From assembly GCF_014199205.1 (NCBI RefSeq), contig NZ_JACIJD010000013.1, positions 62,001-126,000 of the forward strand: a stretch of DNA of 64,000 nucleotides, written 5' to 3'. A program made the translations under genes and the position numbers. This DNA is from Muricoccus pecuniae (GTDB taxonomy: Bacteria > Pseudomonadota > Alphaproteobacteria > Acetobacterales > Acetobacteraceae). The notes under the pieces were generated by a model. It worked only from the letters and a program-made list of their open reading frames with translations, was not told the origin of the DNA and ran no database searches. Shown piece after piece: positions 25,811-37,316 of this stretch (within the stretch, counting starts at the first letter, position 1; each line of letters opens with the position of its first letter).

Positions 25811-26151
25811 CGCGCGCGGCCCGGTGCGGGGCAGACCCCCGGAAGGCGGCCCCGGCGCCCGCCCGCCCGGCGGCGCGGGGCTCCCTTGGCGGCCCCTGCG
25901 GACCCTCTGGAACCCCGTTGCGGCAGGGGGGCGCGCGCTGCGGCCGCGGCGCCCCGGCCGGGCAGAAGGGCGCGCGAGGAGGCGGGAGGATTTCCCCGCT
26001 CGGCCCCGGGGGCCTGGCTGAGGTAGCAGCGGAGCAGCTTCTCCACGAAGCGCTCCCGCAGGCGGGTGGTCATGGGGCGGCCGGAGAACTCCAGGGCTAC
26101 CTCCAGTAGGGCGAGCTGGAGCTCGACCGGGCTTTTTCCCTCATGCGTCAT
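25807..26151 (-). CDS. Small hypothetical protein with low-complexity tail
   Basis: This is a 114-residue open frame. Residues 1-45 (MTHEGKSPVELQLALLEVAL and following) look like a genuine amphipathic helical domain. Residues 50-114 are Ala/Arg/Gly/Pro-rich and resemble translated non-coding GC-rich DNA. The 3' end runs into the palindromic element. Either the real gene has been extended by readthrough after a lost stop or frameshift, or only the short N-terminus is functional. No homologue is recognised. Confidence 0.4.
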   Translation of the reverse strand: MTHEGKSPVELQLALLEVALEFSGRPMTTRLRERFVEKLLRCYLSQAPGAERGNPPASSRALLPGRGAAAAARAPLPQRGSRGSAGAAKGAPRRRAGGRRGRLPGVCPAPGRAR

Positions 26152-26589
26152 GCTGGGCTTCTCCCCCCTCGGCCGGGATTTCTCCGCGGCGCGCGCCTCT
26201 TCGCCCGCGGCGGTGGCTGGGAGGGGGCGGGATTGTGATGTTTCTGGGGCCGCCGGACGGAATTTTCCTTCGTTCCAGGTAGCCGAACGGGGGGAAAGGC
26301 GTTCTTGCCCCGATATGAGACTCAGGGTCGGGAAGAGAGGCGCGACGCGCCGCGGCGGGCGGGGTTCGGCACGGCCGTTCCGCGCAGCGCGTCCCCGCCC
26401 GGGGCGGTCAGGCCGTGGCGGGGCCCTGCCGTGCTTAATCTATCTTGCGGCGCGGGAGGCCTGTTCCGGTAGCGTGTCCTCCCCGTCCCCGCCCGGCTGG
26501 AACCAGGCCGGGCGGCCGGGTATCGATTGGCGGAAGGGGTTGGCGCAGTGGCCCTCTGGAGGTGCGCGAGCGAGGGGTTCCTGTCGGCG
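26152..26589. other. Intergenic stretch upstream of the hybrid kinase
   Basis: This stretch of about 440 bases has no convincing gene. It contains a relatively AT-rich patch near 26230-26285 that could hold promoters for the flanking divergent genes, but I cannot match a defined promoter class. An in-frame TTG at 26527 could extend the kinase by 21 residues. Confidence 0.5.
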
Positions 26590-28230
26590 ATGGACCGCTG
26601 CCTGCGGTCCGCGCGGCGGGATTCCGCGTCCGCCCGGGCGCCCGGCGCCGGGGGAGGCGCCGCCTCGGGCCAGGCGCGCGCCGAGCGGCTCGACGTGCTC
26701 CTCTCCGGCATGACGGACGGCGTGATGATGCTCGACGCCGATCTTCGCCTCGTCGAGTGGAACGCGCTCTTCCCCGCCTCCACGGGCGTGCCGGCCGAGA
26801 CCCTGCGGGCCGGGATGTCGATGGAGGAGATCCTGCGCGCCCAGGCCGCCGCCGGCGAGTTCGGCGAGGTGGAGGTGGAGGCGGAGGTCGCTCGCCGGAT
26901 CGCCCTGCTGCGCGCGGGCGGGAGTTCCGGCACGATCGAGCGGACGCGCCCCAACGGGCAGGTGCTGGAGCTTCGCCGCGCCCGCCTTCCCGATGGCGGC
27001 TTCGTCACCCTTTATACCGACATCACCGCGCGCCGGCAGGCCGAGGACAAGCTGCGCCAGGCGCAGAAGATGGAGACGGTCGGGCAGCTCACCGGCAGCG
27101 TGGCGCACGACTTCAACAACCTGCTGATGATCATCCTCGGCAATCTCGAGATCGCCGACCGCGCGCTGAGGGCGGGCGATCCTGGCAAGGCCCGCCGGGG
27201 CATCGAGGTGGCGCGGAGCGGCGCGCGGCGCGCGGCCGCCCTCACCCAGCGCCTGCTCGCCTTCTCCCGGCGCCAGCCGCGCGATCCCCGGCCCGTGGAC
27301 GTGAACGCGCTGATCCGGAACCTCGCCGACCTCATCCAGCAATCCGCCTCGGACCATGTGGCCGTCGAGTTCGACCTGACCGACGATCCCTGGACGGCGC
27401 TGGTGGACCCGAACCAGCTCGAGACCGCCCTGCTCAACCTCGTCATCAACGCGCGGGACGCCATGCCCAAGGGCGGGGTGGTGACGATCGCGACGGAGCA
27501 GGTCTCGCGCAGCGGCTCCCTGGCGCCGCTGCCCGTCACGGTGCCCGGGGACGAGTTCGTGCGGATCGCCGTGCGCGACACGGGGACCGGCATGTCCCAG
27601 GAGGTGGCGGCGCGGGCGAGCGAGCCCTTCTTCACCACGAAGGAGGCGGGGAAGGGCACCGGGCTCGGGTTGCACCAAGTGGTGGAGTTCGCCGCGGGGG
27701 CCGGGGGCCAGGTGCGGATCGACAGCGAGCCGGGGATCGGGACGGCGGTGACCCTCTACCTCCCCCTCCTCACCTCCGGGCACCCGGACGAGGCCGCCCC
27801 GGCCGGGCCGGCGGAATCCGTGCCCTTCGCCGGGCGGGGGGAGAAGATCCTCGTGGTGGAGAACGAGCCGGCGATCCTCGCCTACACGACCGAGGGGCTT
27901 GAGGCGCTGGGCTACCGCGTCATCGGCGCACAGAACGCCTCGGCCGCCCTCACCCTGCTGGAGGAGACGCCCGACATCGCCGTGCTCTTCACGGATTTCG
28001 GCCTGCCCGGCATCGACGGCGCCCAGCTCGCCCGCGAGGCGAAGCGGCGCTGGCCCGGGCTCCCGGTCCTCTACACCACGGGCGGGCCGGAGGCACCGGT
28101 GCCGCCGGACGGATGGCCGGACGAGGGGGGCGACCCCGTGGTGAAGCCCTACGGCCTGCCCACCCTGGCCAAGGCCATCCGCGCCGTGCTCGACCGCCGC
28201 GCCAGCCTTCCCGTCGCCGGCCCGGTCTGA
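26590..28230 (+). CDS. PAS hybrid histidine kinase with C-terminal receiver
   Basis: This is a 546-residue cytoplasmic hybrid kinase, counted from the ATG of MDRCLRSARR. It carries a PAS domain (about 30-150; LLSGMTDGVMMLDADLRLVEWN), a dimerisation/phosphoacceptor helix with TGSVAHDFNNLLMIILGNLE (His near residue 172) and an ATPase domain with the N-box NLVINARDAMPKGG, G1 RDTGTGM and G2 KGTGLGL. The receiver (from about residue 418) has VVENEPAILAY and FTDFGLPGIDG, with the phospho-acceptor Asp near 468. The GMVAHDFNN class is typical of soluble hybrid kinases. It has no membrane segment and no partner regulator next to it. Confidence 0.92.
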   Translation: MDRCLRSARRDSASARAPGAGGGAASGQARAERLDVLLSGMTDGVMMLDADLRLVEWNALFPASTGVPAETLRAGMSMEEILRAQAAAGEFGEVEVEAEVARRIALLRAGGSSGTIERTRPNGQVLELRRARLPDGGFVTLYTDITARRQAEDKLRQAQKMETVGQLTGSVAHDFNNLLMIILGNLEIADRALRAGDPGKARRGIEVARSGARRAAALTQRLLAFSRRQPRDPRPVDVNALIRNLADLIQQSASDHVAVEFDLTDDPWTALVDPNQLETALLNLVINARDAMPKGGVVTIATEQVSRSGSLAPLPVTVPGDEFVRIAVRDTGTGMSQEVAARASEPFFTTKEAGKGTGLGLHQVVEFAAGAGGQVRIDSEPGIGTAVTLYLPLLTSGHPDEAAPAGPAESVPFAGRGEKILVVENEPAILAYTTEGLEALGYRVIGAQNASAALTLLEETPDIAVLFTDFGLPGIDGAQLAREAKRRWPGLPVLYTTGGPEAPVPPDGWPDEGGDPVVKPYGLPTLAKAIRAVLDRRASLPVAGPV

Positions 28231-28314
28231 CCCCACCCCGGCGGAGGGGGAGAACGGAACGGTCTTTCCTTTGCCGAAATCTGCTGGACGGAATATACCC
28301 GCAATGGTTGTATC

Positions 28315-28340
28315 GTGCCTGCCGGCAAGGTGGCAGGCAC
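28315..28340 (+). promoter_or_regulatory. Perfect 9-bp hairpin in the leader of the HWE kinase gene
   Basis: gtgcctgcc and ggcaggcac are exact inverted repeats around an 8-base loop, in an AT-richer leader 63 bases before the GTG start of the next kinase. It could be an operator, a leader RNA hairpin or a terminator of the upstream gene, though it has no T-run. Confidence 0.4.
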
Positions 28341-28403
28341 GGGTTCCAACTCTACCGGACCCCCGCCTGAAATCATGAGGCCGGGGCAGAGGAAAGCGAG
28401 CGG

Positions 28404-30530
28404 GTGTCGTCAGAATTGGCTGCGGGATGGAAGGCGAGGGGGGCGACGAAGCCCCTGCCGGCCAACCCCCCTGCCGGGCCGGAGGCGGCCCCGGCCGGCG
28501 CGCGTCGGACACTCAGCCTCCGCGCCCATCTCGTCCTGCTGACCCTCCTGGCCACGCTCCCCGTCCTGGCGATGGGAACGGCGGCCGCCTGGCATGTCGC
28601 GGGCAACTACCGGGAGGCCTTCGAGGACCGGTTGCGGGACTCCGCCCGCGGGCTCTCCCTCGCGATCGAGGCCGAGATCGGCATCCGCCTGACCACCCTC
28701 GCCGCCCTGGCGGCCTCGCCCCTGCTCGACGGCAGCGCTCCCGACCTTCCCGCCTTCCAGCTCCACGCGCGCCGGACCGCCGAGGCGATGGGCTCGCCCG
28801 TCATCCTCCTCCGCGACGACCTCACCCCCGTGCCGGGCACGGAGGGGCAGGCGCTGCATCCCGGCGCCCTCGATGCCGCGCGCAGCGCGCTCGACACCGG
28901 GCGGCCGGCGGTGAGCAACCTGCTGGGGGAGGGTGCGCCGGAGCGGCATCATGTGGCGGTGGCCGTGCCGGTGCCGCGCGAGGCGGGGTCGCGCATGGCG
29001 GTGGTCGCGCGGATCGACCCGGGCGTCCTGGCCGCCCCGCTCGCCGCGGGCGCCACGACCCCTGGCAGCCTCGCCGCGCTGACCGATGCGCGGCGGCGGA
29101 TCGTGGCGCGCTCGCGCGACCAGCAGCGCTTCGTGGGCAGCGCCATCGCGCCCGAGGCGGCGGCCGGGATCGGCCTCGCCCGCTCCCTCGACGGGGAGGA
29201 CATGTTCTACGCGCTGCAGCAGATCCGGGGCCTGCCGGGCTGGCGGGTCGCCGCGGCGCAGCCCGCCGCCGCCCACCGCGCGAGCTGGCAGCGGCCCCTC
29301 CTCGCCCTCGGGCTGGGCGGGGCGCTGGCCATGCTCGCCGCGGCGCTGGGGGCGGCGGCCTTCGGGCGGCGGATCATCCTGCCCGTGGATGCCCTGACCC
29401 GGAAGGCGAGGAACGTCGCCCGGAACGGGGACACGCTGATGGGCGTGCCGCCCTCCGGCGTCACCGAGTTCGAGGCGCTGCGGGGCGGCATCGCCGAGGC
29501 GGAGATCGCGCTGCGGACGGGCGAGGCGCGCTTCCTCCGCGCCGCCAAGGCCGCCCGGCTCAGCGCCTGGGACTGGGATCCCGGGGCGGACCTGCTGCGC
29601 GGCTCCCCCCTGCTGGAGGAGGATGCCGAGGGCGGCCCCGGGGCGCCCGCGCGCAGTCTCGCCGCTTTCCTCGACCTCGTGCATCCCGAGGACCGGCCCC
29701 TCATGCGGGAGGCGCTGCGGCGCATCCAGGACGGGGAGACGGACGAGCTGCAGGAGGAGTTCCGCCTTCTCAGGCCGGACGGGTCGGTGCGCTGGCTGCA
29801 CTCCATCGGCCGCGCCATCCTCCGGCCGGACGGCAGCCTGCGCGAGGTGGCCGGCATCTCGATGGACGTGACCGAGCGGGTCGAGGGCGGGCGGAGCCGC
29901 GACGCCCTGGCGCGGGAGGTGGACCACCGCGCGAAGAACGCCCTGGCCGTGGTGCAGTCCATCCTTCGCCTGACCCCCGTGGGGGAGCCCCGGGCCTTCG
30001 CCGCCGCGATCGAGGGGCGGGTCGGCGCGCTCGTGCGGGCGCATTCCCTGCTGGCCGAGCAGGGCTGGTTCGGGGCCGATCTCCGCAGCCTCGCCGAGCG
30101 GGAGCTGGCGCCCTACCTCCCGCCGGACGGGGCCGTGCGCGTGGTGCTGGACGGGCCGCTGCTCAGCCTTGCCGCCTCCGCCGTGCAGCCGCTGACCATG
30201 GTGCTGCACGAGCTCGTGACGAACGCCGCCCGGCACGGCGCCCTGTCCGGCACGGCGGGCCGGGTGGAGCTGAGCTGGCGGGTCGGGCGGCGGGCGGGCG
30301 AGGACGAACTGGTGCGCCTGAGCTGGTCGGAGAGCGACGGGCCTCCCACGGAGGAGGCGCCGGGGCAGCGCGGCTTCGGGTCCCGGGTGATCGACTCCAC
30401 CGTGCGGGGCCAGCTCGGCGGGAATGTCCAGCGCTGCTGGAGCGCGCCGGGGCTCACCTGCGAGATCGTGGTGCCGGCCGCGCGCCTCCTCGCCGGCGGC
30501 CGGCCGGCGCCCGAGCGCAGCGCGGCCTAG
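28404..30530 (+). CDS. Membrane-bound HWE-family sensor histidine kinase
   Basis: This 708-residue membrane kinase starts with GTG. TM1 (LVLLTLLATLPVLAMGTAAAW, near 45-65), an extracytoplasmic Cache-like sensor (about 70-295), TM2 (LLALGLGGALAMLAAALGAAAFG), a HAMP-like linker and a PAS domain (about 370-490) lead to an HWE core. The phosphoacceptor region is REVDHRAKNALAVVQSILRL (His near 511), the N-box HELVTNAARHGALSG and the Gly-rich QRGFGSRVIDSTV. It ends by overlapping the stop of the opposing chaC gene by four bases. The HWE type again fits the nearby FAT GUY receiver as a possible target. Confidence 0.92.
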   Translation: MSSELAAGWKARGATKPLPANPPAGPEAAPAGARRTLSLRAHLVLLTLLATLPVLAMGTAAAWHVAGNYREAFEDRLRDSARGLSLAIEAEIGIRLTTLAALAASPLLDGSAPDLPAFQLHARRTAEAMGSPVILLRDDLTPVPGTEGQALHPGALDAARSALDTGRPAVSNLLGEGAPERHHVAVAVPVPREAGSRMAVVARIDPGVLAAPLAAGATTPGSLAALTDARRRIVARSRDQQRFVGSAIAPEAAAGIGLARSLDGEDMFYALQQIRGLPGWRVAAAQPAAAHRASWQRPLLALGLGGALAMLAAALGAAAFGRRIILPVDALTRKARNVARNGDTLMGVPPSGVTEFEALRGGIAEAEIALRTGEARFLRAAKAARLSAWDWDPGADLLRGSPLLEEDAEGGPGAPARSLAAFLDLVHPEDRPLMREALRRIQDGETDELQEEFRLLRPDGSVRWLHSIGRAILRPDGSLREVAGISMDVTERVEGGRSRDALAREVDHRAKNALAVVQSILRLTPVGEPRAFAAAIEGRVGALVRAHSLLAEQGWFGADLRSLAERELAPYLPPDGAVRVVLDGPLLSLAASAVQPLTMVLHELVTNAARHGALSGTAGRVELSWRVGRRAGEDELVRLSWSESDGPPTEEAPGQRGFGSRVIDSTVRGQLGGNVQRCWSAPGLTCEIVVPAARLLAGGRPAPERSAA

Positions 30531-31258
30531 CCCTCCTCCCTTTGCAGGGCCGTGACAGCCTGGGCGAGGTGGTCGATCAGCGGGTCGCGAATGCCGAGGC
30601 CCTGGAGCCCGTCGCGGGTCTGGAACAGGTATTCCGCGGCGCTGCCGAGCTGGCCCCGCGCGGTGGCGAGGCGGCGCAGCACCTCGTCCTCCGGAAGGTC
30701 GGCATATTGCGGCCCCGCGTGGTTGATGGCGAAGGCAATGCCCTGGCCGAACACCGCGCCCGAGGCGTCGTGCAGCGGCACCCAGTGCGGGATATAGGCC
30801 CCCGTCAGCATCTCGCGCCGCCAGACGATGGACAGTTCCTCCACCAGCACCGCCTCCTCGATGCGGAAGGCGACGCCGGTGCAGCGCCCGCCCCTGTCCA
30901 GGGCGAGGACGAGGCCGGGATGCTCCGGCGTGCCGCGCCCGACGGGGGTGGAGAGGCAGAAGGCGCGCTGCCATCCCTCCACCGTGGCGACCCGGCTCTC
31001 GGCGTAGTGGATGGTCGGATTCCAGATGAGGGAGCCGTAGGCGAAGAGCCAGGCGCCGTTCCCGCGGTCCGGCCGCTCCGCCAGTGTCCGATGCAGCGAG
31101 GCCTCGCGCTCCTCGTCGCTCAGGACGCGGGAGCCGAAGGCAGCGCGCACCATCTCGTTCACCGCGCCGCTCAGCAGCCGCTCCCGGGTCAGCGCGTGCG
31201 GGGCAAGCGGGCCCTCGCCCTCGGCCGCCGCCTCGGGGCCCCCGGTGCTCTCCGCCAT
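30527..31258 (-). CDS. Glutathione-specific gamma-glutamylcyclotransferase (ChaC-like)
   Basis: This 243-residue protein has the ChaC signature FAYGSLIWNP near residue 87, GWQRAFCLSTPVGRGTPEHPGLVLAL with the catalytic Glu, and the C-terminal helical segment LGSAAEYLFQTRDGLQGLGIRDPLIDHL. The enzyme degrades glutathione to 5-oxoproline and Cys-Gly in the cytoplasm. The first 50 residues (MAESTGGPEAAAEGEGPLAPH) are poorly conserved and the true start could be internal. It is tail-to-tail with the upstream kinase and divergent from ureD. Confidence 0.88.
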   Translation of the reverse strand: MAESTGGPEAAAEGEGPLAPHALTRERLLSGAVNEMVRAAFGSRVLSDEEREASLHRTLAERPDRGNGAWLFAYGSLIWNPTIHYAESRVATVEGWQRAFCLSTPVGRGTPEHPGLVLALDRGGRCTGVAFRIEEAVLVEELSIVWRREMLTGAYIPHWVPLHDASGAVFGQGIAFAINHAGPQYADLPEDEVLRRLATARGQLGSAAEYLFQTRDGLQGLGIRDPLIDHLAQAVTALQREEG

Positions 31259-31535
31259 CCCCGGCCTCAGCGCGAGGAGGTGCGGAGCGCCGCGCGGCCC
31301 TCCGCGGGCATGGGGGGCATGGTCTCCGGCATGGTCACGGCAATGGGCCCCCGAACTCTCTGGGCGGGCGCGGCGCCCGGCTCGGCGCGCCGCCTCGCCC
31401 CGGGGCAGTAGAGCCTAAAAGCGCGGGGCCGGCGAGGGAGGACCCGCTGACCGGCCGCGTCCCATGGCCGCGCGAGGCGCCCCCTCCCGGCGCCCGATGG
31501 CGGGCGGGGCGGGCGGGGCATAGATTGCGCGGCGC

Positions 31536-32381
31536 ATGACCGATTCCCCCCAACCGGCCCCCCTGGCCGTCCGCCACGAGCGGGCGCACGGCCTGGCCGA
31601 GCTGCGCTACGAGGCGGACGGGCCGCGCAGCGCGCTGCGCCACCTGCACCAGTGCGCGCCGCTGCGGGTGCTGTTCCCCAGGCCGGAGCCGGGGGAACCG
31701 CCCCTCGCTGCCCTGGTGAACACGGCGGGCGGGCTGGCGGGCGGGGACAGCCTGCGCGTGGAGGCGCTGGCGGGGGCGGGCACCACCGTCACCCTCTGCA
31801 CCCCGGCGGCGGAGAAGCTCTACCGCTCCCTCGGCCCGGAGACGCGGGTCTCCACGGCCCTGCGGGCGGAGGCGGGGGCCGTGCTGGAATGGCTGCCGCA
31901 GGAGACGATCCTCTTCGACGGCGCGCGGCTGCGGCGGCGGCTGGAGGTGGATCTCGCCCCCGATGCGCGCTTCCTCGCCGCCGAGATGCTCGCCTTCGGC
32001 CGCGCGGCGCGGGGGGAGGCGTTTCGCCAAGGGATGCTGCACGATTCCTGGCGCCTGCGGGTGGGGGGGCGCCTCCGCTGGGCCGACGCGCTGCGGCTGG
32101 ACGATCCGGGGGAGGCGCTGGCGGACCGCTTCGGCTTCGGCGGTGCCGCCTCCTTCGCCACCCTGCTCCTCGCCGCGCCCGATGCCGCGGCGCACCTCCC
32201 GCTCCTGCGGGAGATCGCGGGGCCGCTCGGCGCCGCGACCGTGCCGCGGGAGGGGGTGGCGCTCGCCCGCTGGCTCGGCCCCGCCGCCCCCGTGCGCGCC
32301 GCGCTGGCCGCCGCGATCCCCGCCCTGCGGGCGGCGGTGCTGGGGCTGCCGCCGCTGCTGCCGCGGCTCTGGACCACCTGA
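31536..32381 (+). CDS. ureD: Urease accessory protein UreD
   Basis: This 281-residue scaffold protein of the urease activation complex works with UreF and UreG to insert nickel and CO2 into the apoenzyme. Recognisable segments are [14 protein letters not shown] near residue 63, [14 protein letters not shown] and [15 protein letters not shown] near residue 113. It opens an operon in the order D-A-B-C-E-F-G-J, typical of alphaproteobacteria. Confidence 0.96.
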   Translation: MTDSPQPAPLAVRHERAHGLAELRYEADGPRSALRHLHQCAPLRVLFPRPEPGEPPLAALVNTAGGLAGGDSLRVEALAGAGTTVTLCTPAAEKLYRSLGPETRVSTALRAEAGAVLEWLPQETILFDGARLRRRLEVDLAPDARFLAAEMLAFGRAARGEAFRQGMLHDSWRLRVGGRLRWADALRLDDPGEALADRFGFGGAASFATLLLAAPDAAAHLPLLREIAGPLGAATVPREGVALARWLGPAAPVRAALAAAIPALRAAVLGLPPLLPRLWTT

Positions 32382-32470
32382 CGGCGCCCTCGCCATACTC
32401 CCCCGCCCCTGATGGAACGGAACATGCATCCGAAAAACAAAGTTCCGAAGAGCAAAGTTCTGGGCCCCCC

Positions 32471-32773
32471 ATGCACCTGACGCCGCGCGAGAAGGACAAG
32501 CTGCTGATCGCCATGGCCGCGCAGGTCGCGCGCCGGCGGCTGGAGCGCGGAGTGAGGCTGAACCACCCGGAGGCGGTCGCGCTGGTGACGGATTTCGTCG
32601 TGGAGGGCGCGCGGGACGGGCGCAGCGTGGCGGAGCTGATGCGCGACGGCGCCTCGGTCCTCACCCGCGCCCAGGTGATGGAGGGCGTGGCCGAGATGAT
32701 CCACGAGATCCAGGTGGAGGCGACCTTCCCCGACGGCACGAAACTCGTCACCGTCCACGAGCCGATCCGTTGA
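32471..32773 (+). CDS. ureA: Urease subunit gamma
   Basis: This is a 100-residue gamma subunit of urease (urea to ammonia and carbamate). The start [17 protein letters not shown] and the segments [21 protein letters not shown] and [20 protein letters not shown] are family hallmarks. The start is ATG at 32471. It is separate from ureB, as in most proteobacteria. Confidence 0.97.
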   Translation: MHLTPREKDKLLIAMAAQVARRRLERGVRLNHPEAVALVTDFVVEGARDGRSVAELMRDGASVLTRAQVMEGVAEMIHEIQVEATFPDGTKLVTVHEPIR

Positions 32774-32786
32774 GGAGGGGCCGCCG

Positions 32787-33092
32787 ATGATCCCGGGAGA
32801 GCTGTTCACCGCCGCGGGCGAGATCGAGCTGAATGCGGGCCGCCCGGTGACGGAGCTGGAAGTGGCGAACACGGGCGACCGCCCGGTGCAGGTGGGCAGC
32901 CACTACCACTTCGCCGAGGCGAATCCCGAACTCGCCTTCGACCGCGAGAGGGCGCGCGGCATGCGGCTGGACATCGCCGCCGGCACCGCCGTTCGCTTCG
33001 AGCCGGGGCAGACGCGGGGCGTGCGCCTCGTCCCCTTCTCCGGCGCCCGCATCGTCCACGGCTTCCGCGGCGACGTGGAGGGAGCGCTCTAG
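32787..33092 (+). CDS. ureB: Urease subunit beta
   Basis: This is a 101-residue beta subunit. It begins [18 protein letters not shown] and contains [22 protein letters not shown] and [17 protein letters not shown]. It lies 13 bases after ureA and 2 bases before ureC, so these three structural genes are tightly coupled. Confidence 0.97.
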   Translation: MIPGELFTAAGEIELNAGRPVTELEVANTGDRPVQVGSHYHFAEANPELAFDRERARGMRLDIAAGTAVRFEPGQTRGVRLVPFSGARIVHGFRGDVEGAL

Positions 33093-33094
33093 CC

Positions 33095-34807
<1,713 letters not shown>

Positions 34808-34815
34808 GAAACGCG

Positions 34816-35430
34816 ATGACCGACGACACCTTGCCCCGCGCCACGAAGGTCCTCCCCGCCGGCGAGTGGAACGCCGTCGAGGCGCGCGATGCCGTGACGC
34901 TCGACTTCGACGACCGCCACCGACGCCGCCGCCGCTACACCGGGGAGGGCGGGCTCGCCTTCCTGCTCGATCTTCCCGAAGCGGCGGTGCTCTACGACGG
35001 CGACGGGCTGGCGCTGGAGGATGGCGGCGTCGTCGCCGTGCGCGCCGCGCCGGAGCCGCTGGTGGAGGTGACGTCAGGGGATCCCGCGCATTTCGCGCGC
35101 CTCGCCTGGCATCTCGGCAACCGCCACCTGCCGGCGGAGATCGGGGCGGGGCGCATCCTCATCCGCGACGACCACGTCATCACCGCCATGCTGCGCGGCC
35201 TCGGTGCCACGCTGCGGCAGGTGCAGGCGCCCTTCAACCCGGAAGGCGGCGCCTATGGCGAGCACAACCGCCAGACCGGCCACCATCACGGGCCGCAGCA
35301 CGCGCATCATCACGGCCACGACCACGCGCATGACCACGGTCATAACCATGACCACGGGCATGACCATGACCAAGGGCACGACCATGCCCATGGGCACGCC
35401 CACGGCCACCACCATCACCACCATGGCTGA
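34816..35430 (+). CDS. ureE: Urease nickel metallochaperone UreE with long His-rich tail
   Basis: This 204-residue nickel chaperone has the peptide-binding domain at about residues 1-70 and the metal-binding domain ([16 protein letters not shown]) at about 90-150. The conserved dimer-interface His lies in that second segment. The last 55 residues or so contain 28 histidines by my count, alternating with Gly/Asp and ending in six consecutive His, a nickel-storage tail. The gene end overlaps the ureF start by 8 bases. Confidence 0.95.
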   Translation: MTDDTLPRATKVLPAGEWNAVEARDAVTLDFDDRHRRRRRYTGEGGLAFLLDLPEAAVLYDGDGLALEDGGVVAVRAAPEPLVEVTSGDPAHFARLAWHLGNRHLPAEIGAGRILIRDDHVITAMLRGLGATLRQVQAPFNPEGGAYGEHNRQTGHHHGPQHAHHHGHDHAHDHGHNHDHGHDHDQGHDHAHGHAHGHHHHHHG

Positions 35431-36105
35431 GGGCGACGCCGCCCTCTACCGCCTGCTGGCCTGGACATCCCCCGCCTATCCCGTGGGCGCCTACACCTAC
35501 AGCCACGGGCTGGAAACGGCGGTGGAGGAGGGGGCGGTGGGGAACCGCGCCGACCTCGTCGCCTATGTGGAGGCGGCGCTGGGCCGTGGCGCCGGGGCGG
35601 TGGATGGGCCCCTGCTCGCCGCCGCCTGGCGCGCGGCCTCGGAGGATGACGAGACGGCGCTGGACGAGGTGGCCGATCTCGCCGCCGCCTGGCGCGGCAC
35701 GGCCGAGACGGCGTTGGAGAGCGGCGCGCAGGGCACGGCCTTCGCCGCCGTCACGGCCGCCGCCTGGCCGGAGCCGCGCTTCGCCGCGCTCATGGCGCGC
35801 CATCCGCGGCGGCTGGTGCATCCCGTGGCCTTCGGCGCCGCGGCGGCCTGGAACGGCATCCCGCTGCGCGCCGCGCTCCTCAGCTGGCTCGGGGCCTTCG
35901 CGGCGAATCTCGTCTCCGCGGGCGTGCGCCTCGTGCCGCTGGGCCAGACGGATGGCCAGATCGCCACCGCCTCCCTGATGCCCGCCGTGCAGGGGGCGGC
36001 GGATTTCGCCCTCGCCGCCGCGCTGGACGGGATCGGCACCGCCGCGCCGCTGCTCGACCTTTTCTCCATGCGCCACGAAACGCAGTACACGAGGCTCTTC
36101 CGCTC

Positions 36106-36109
<4 letters not shown>
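35423..36109 (+). CDS. ureF: Urease accessory protein UreF
   Basis: This 228-residue all-helical protein regulates the UreG GTPase during nickel insertion. Characteristic segments are [27 protein letters not shown] at the N-terminus, [14 protein letters not shown] and the C-terminal [16 protein letters not shown]. The start [12 protein letters not shown] overlaps the end of ureE, and the stop overlaps the start of ureG. Confidence 0.96.
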
Positions 36110-36749
<640 letters not shown>

Positions 36750-36750
<1 letters not shown>

Positions 36751-37316
36751 TGCGCCGCCTCGTTCTCGCCGCCCTTCTCCTGCCCCTGCCGGCCCTCGCC
36801 CATACCGGGGCTGAGCACGGGGCAGGCCTCGCCGCCGGCCTTGCCCATCCGCTGGGCGGGGCGGATCACCTCATGGCCATGGTGGCGGTCGGTCTCTGGG
36901 CCGGGCTGCTCGGCGGGCGCGCGGCATGGGCGCTTCCCGCGGCCTTCCTCGCGGCGCTCGCGCTCGGCGCGGGGTTCGGCGCGGCGGGAGGGGCGATGCC
37001 CGCGGTGGAGGCGGGAATCGCTGCCTCCGTCATTGCCCTCGGGGCCCTGGCCGCGCTCGCCGCTCGCCCGCCGCTGGCGCTCTCCCTCGCCCTGGCCGCC
37101 CTCTTCGGTCTCCTGCACGGCTACCCGCACGGGGCGGAGACGCCCGCAGGGGCTTCCCCCCTGCTCTATGCCGCGGGCTTCCTCACGGCGACGGCGGGGC
37201 TGCACGGACTCGGTGTCCTGTGCGGCGCATGGCGGGCGCCGCGCGTGAGAATCTTCGCGCGCTCGGCGGGATTCGCGATGGCGGCAGCGATGTTTGTGGT
37301 CCTCATCACGGGATAG
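36750..37316 (+). CDS. ureJ: HupE/UreJ family nickel permease-like protein
   Basis: This 188-residue membrane protein has a signal-like N-terminus (MRRLVLAALLLPLPALAHTG), the family motif HPLGGADHLMAMVAVG near residue 33 and about six hydrophobic helices, one with GLLHGYPHGAE. HupE/UreJ proteins are thought to import nickel for hydrogenase or urease. The ATG overlaps the ureG stop by one base, which places it firmly in the urease operon as its last gene. Confidence 0.93.

Noticed and set aside
26230-26300. Possible EcfG-type stress promoter (ggaatt ... cgtt)
   Set aside because: The spacing between the two blocks is far from the 16-19 bases required.
28410-30974. Long antisense frames (up to 854 codons) and a 994-codon sense frame over the HWE kinase
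   Set aside because: Only the frame 28404-30530 carries kinase motifs. The others are low-complexity products of high GC content.
31789-32751. 320-codon minus-strand frame across ureD/ureA
   Set aside because: It is antisense to two clearly recognised urease genes and has no domain of its own.
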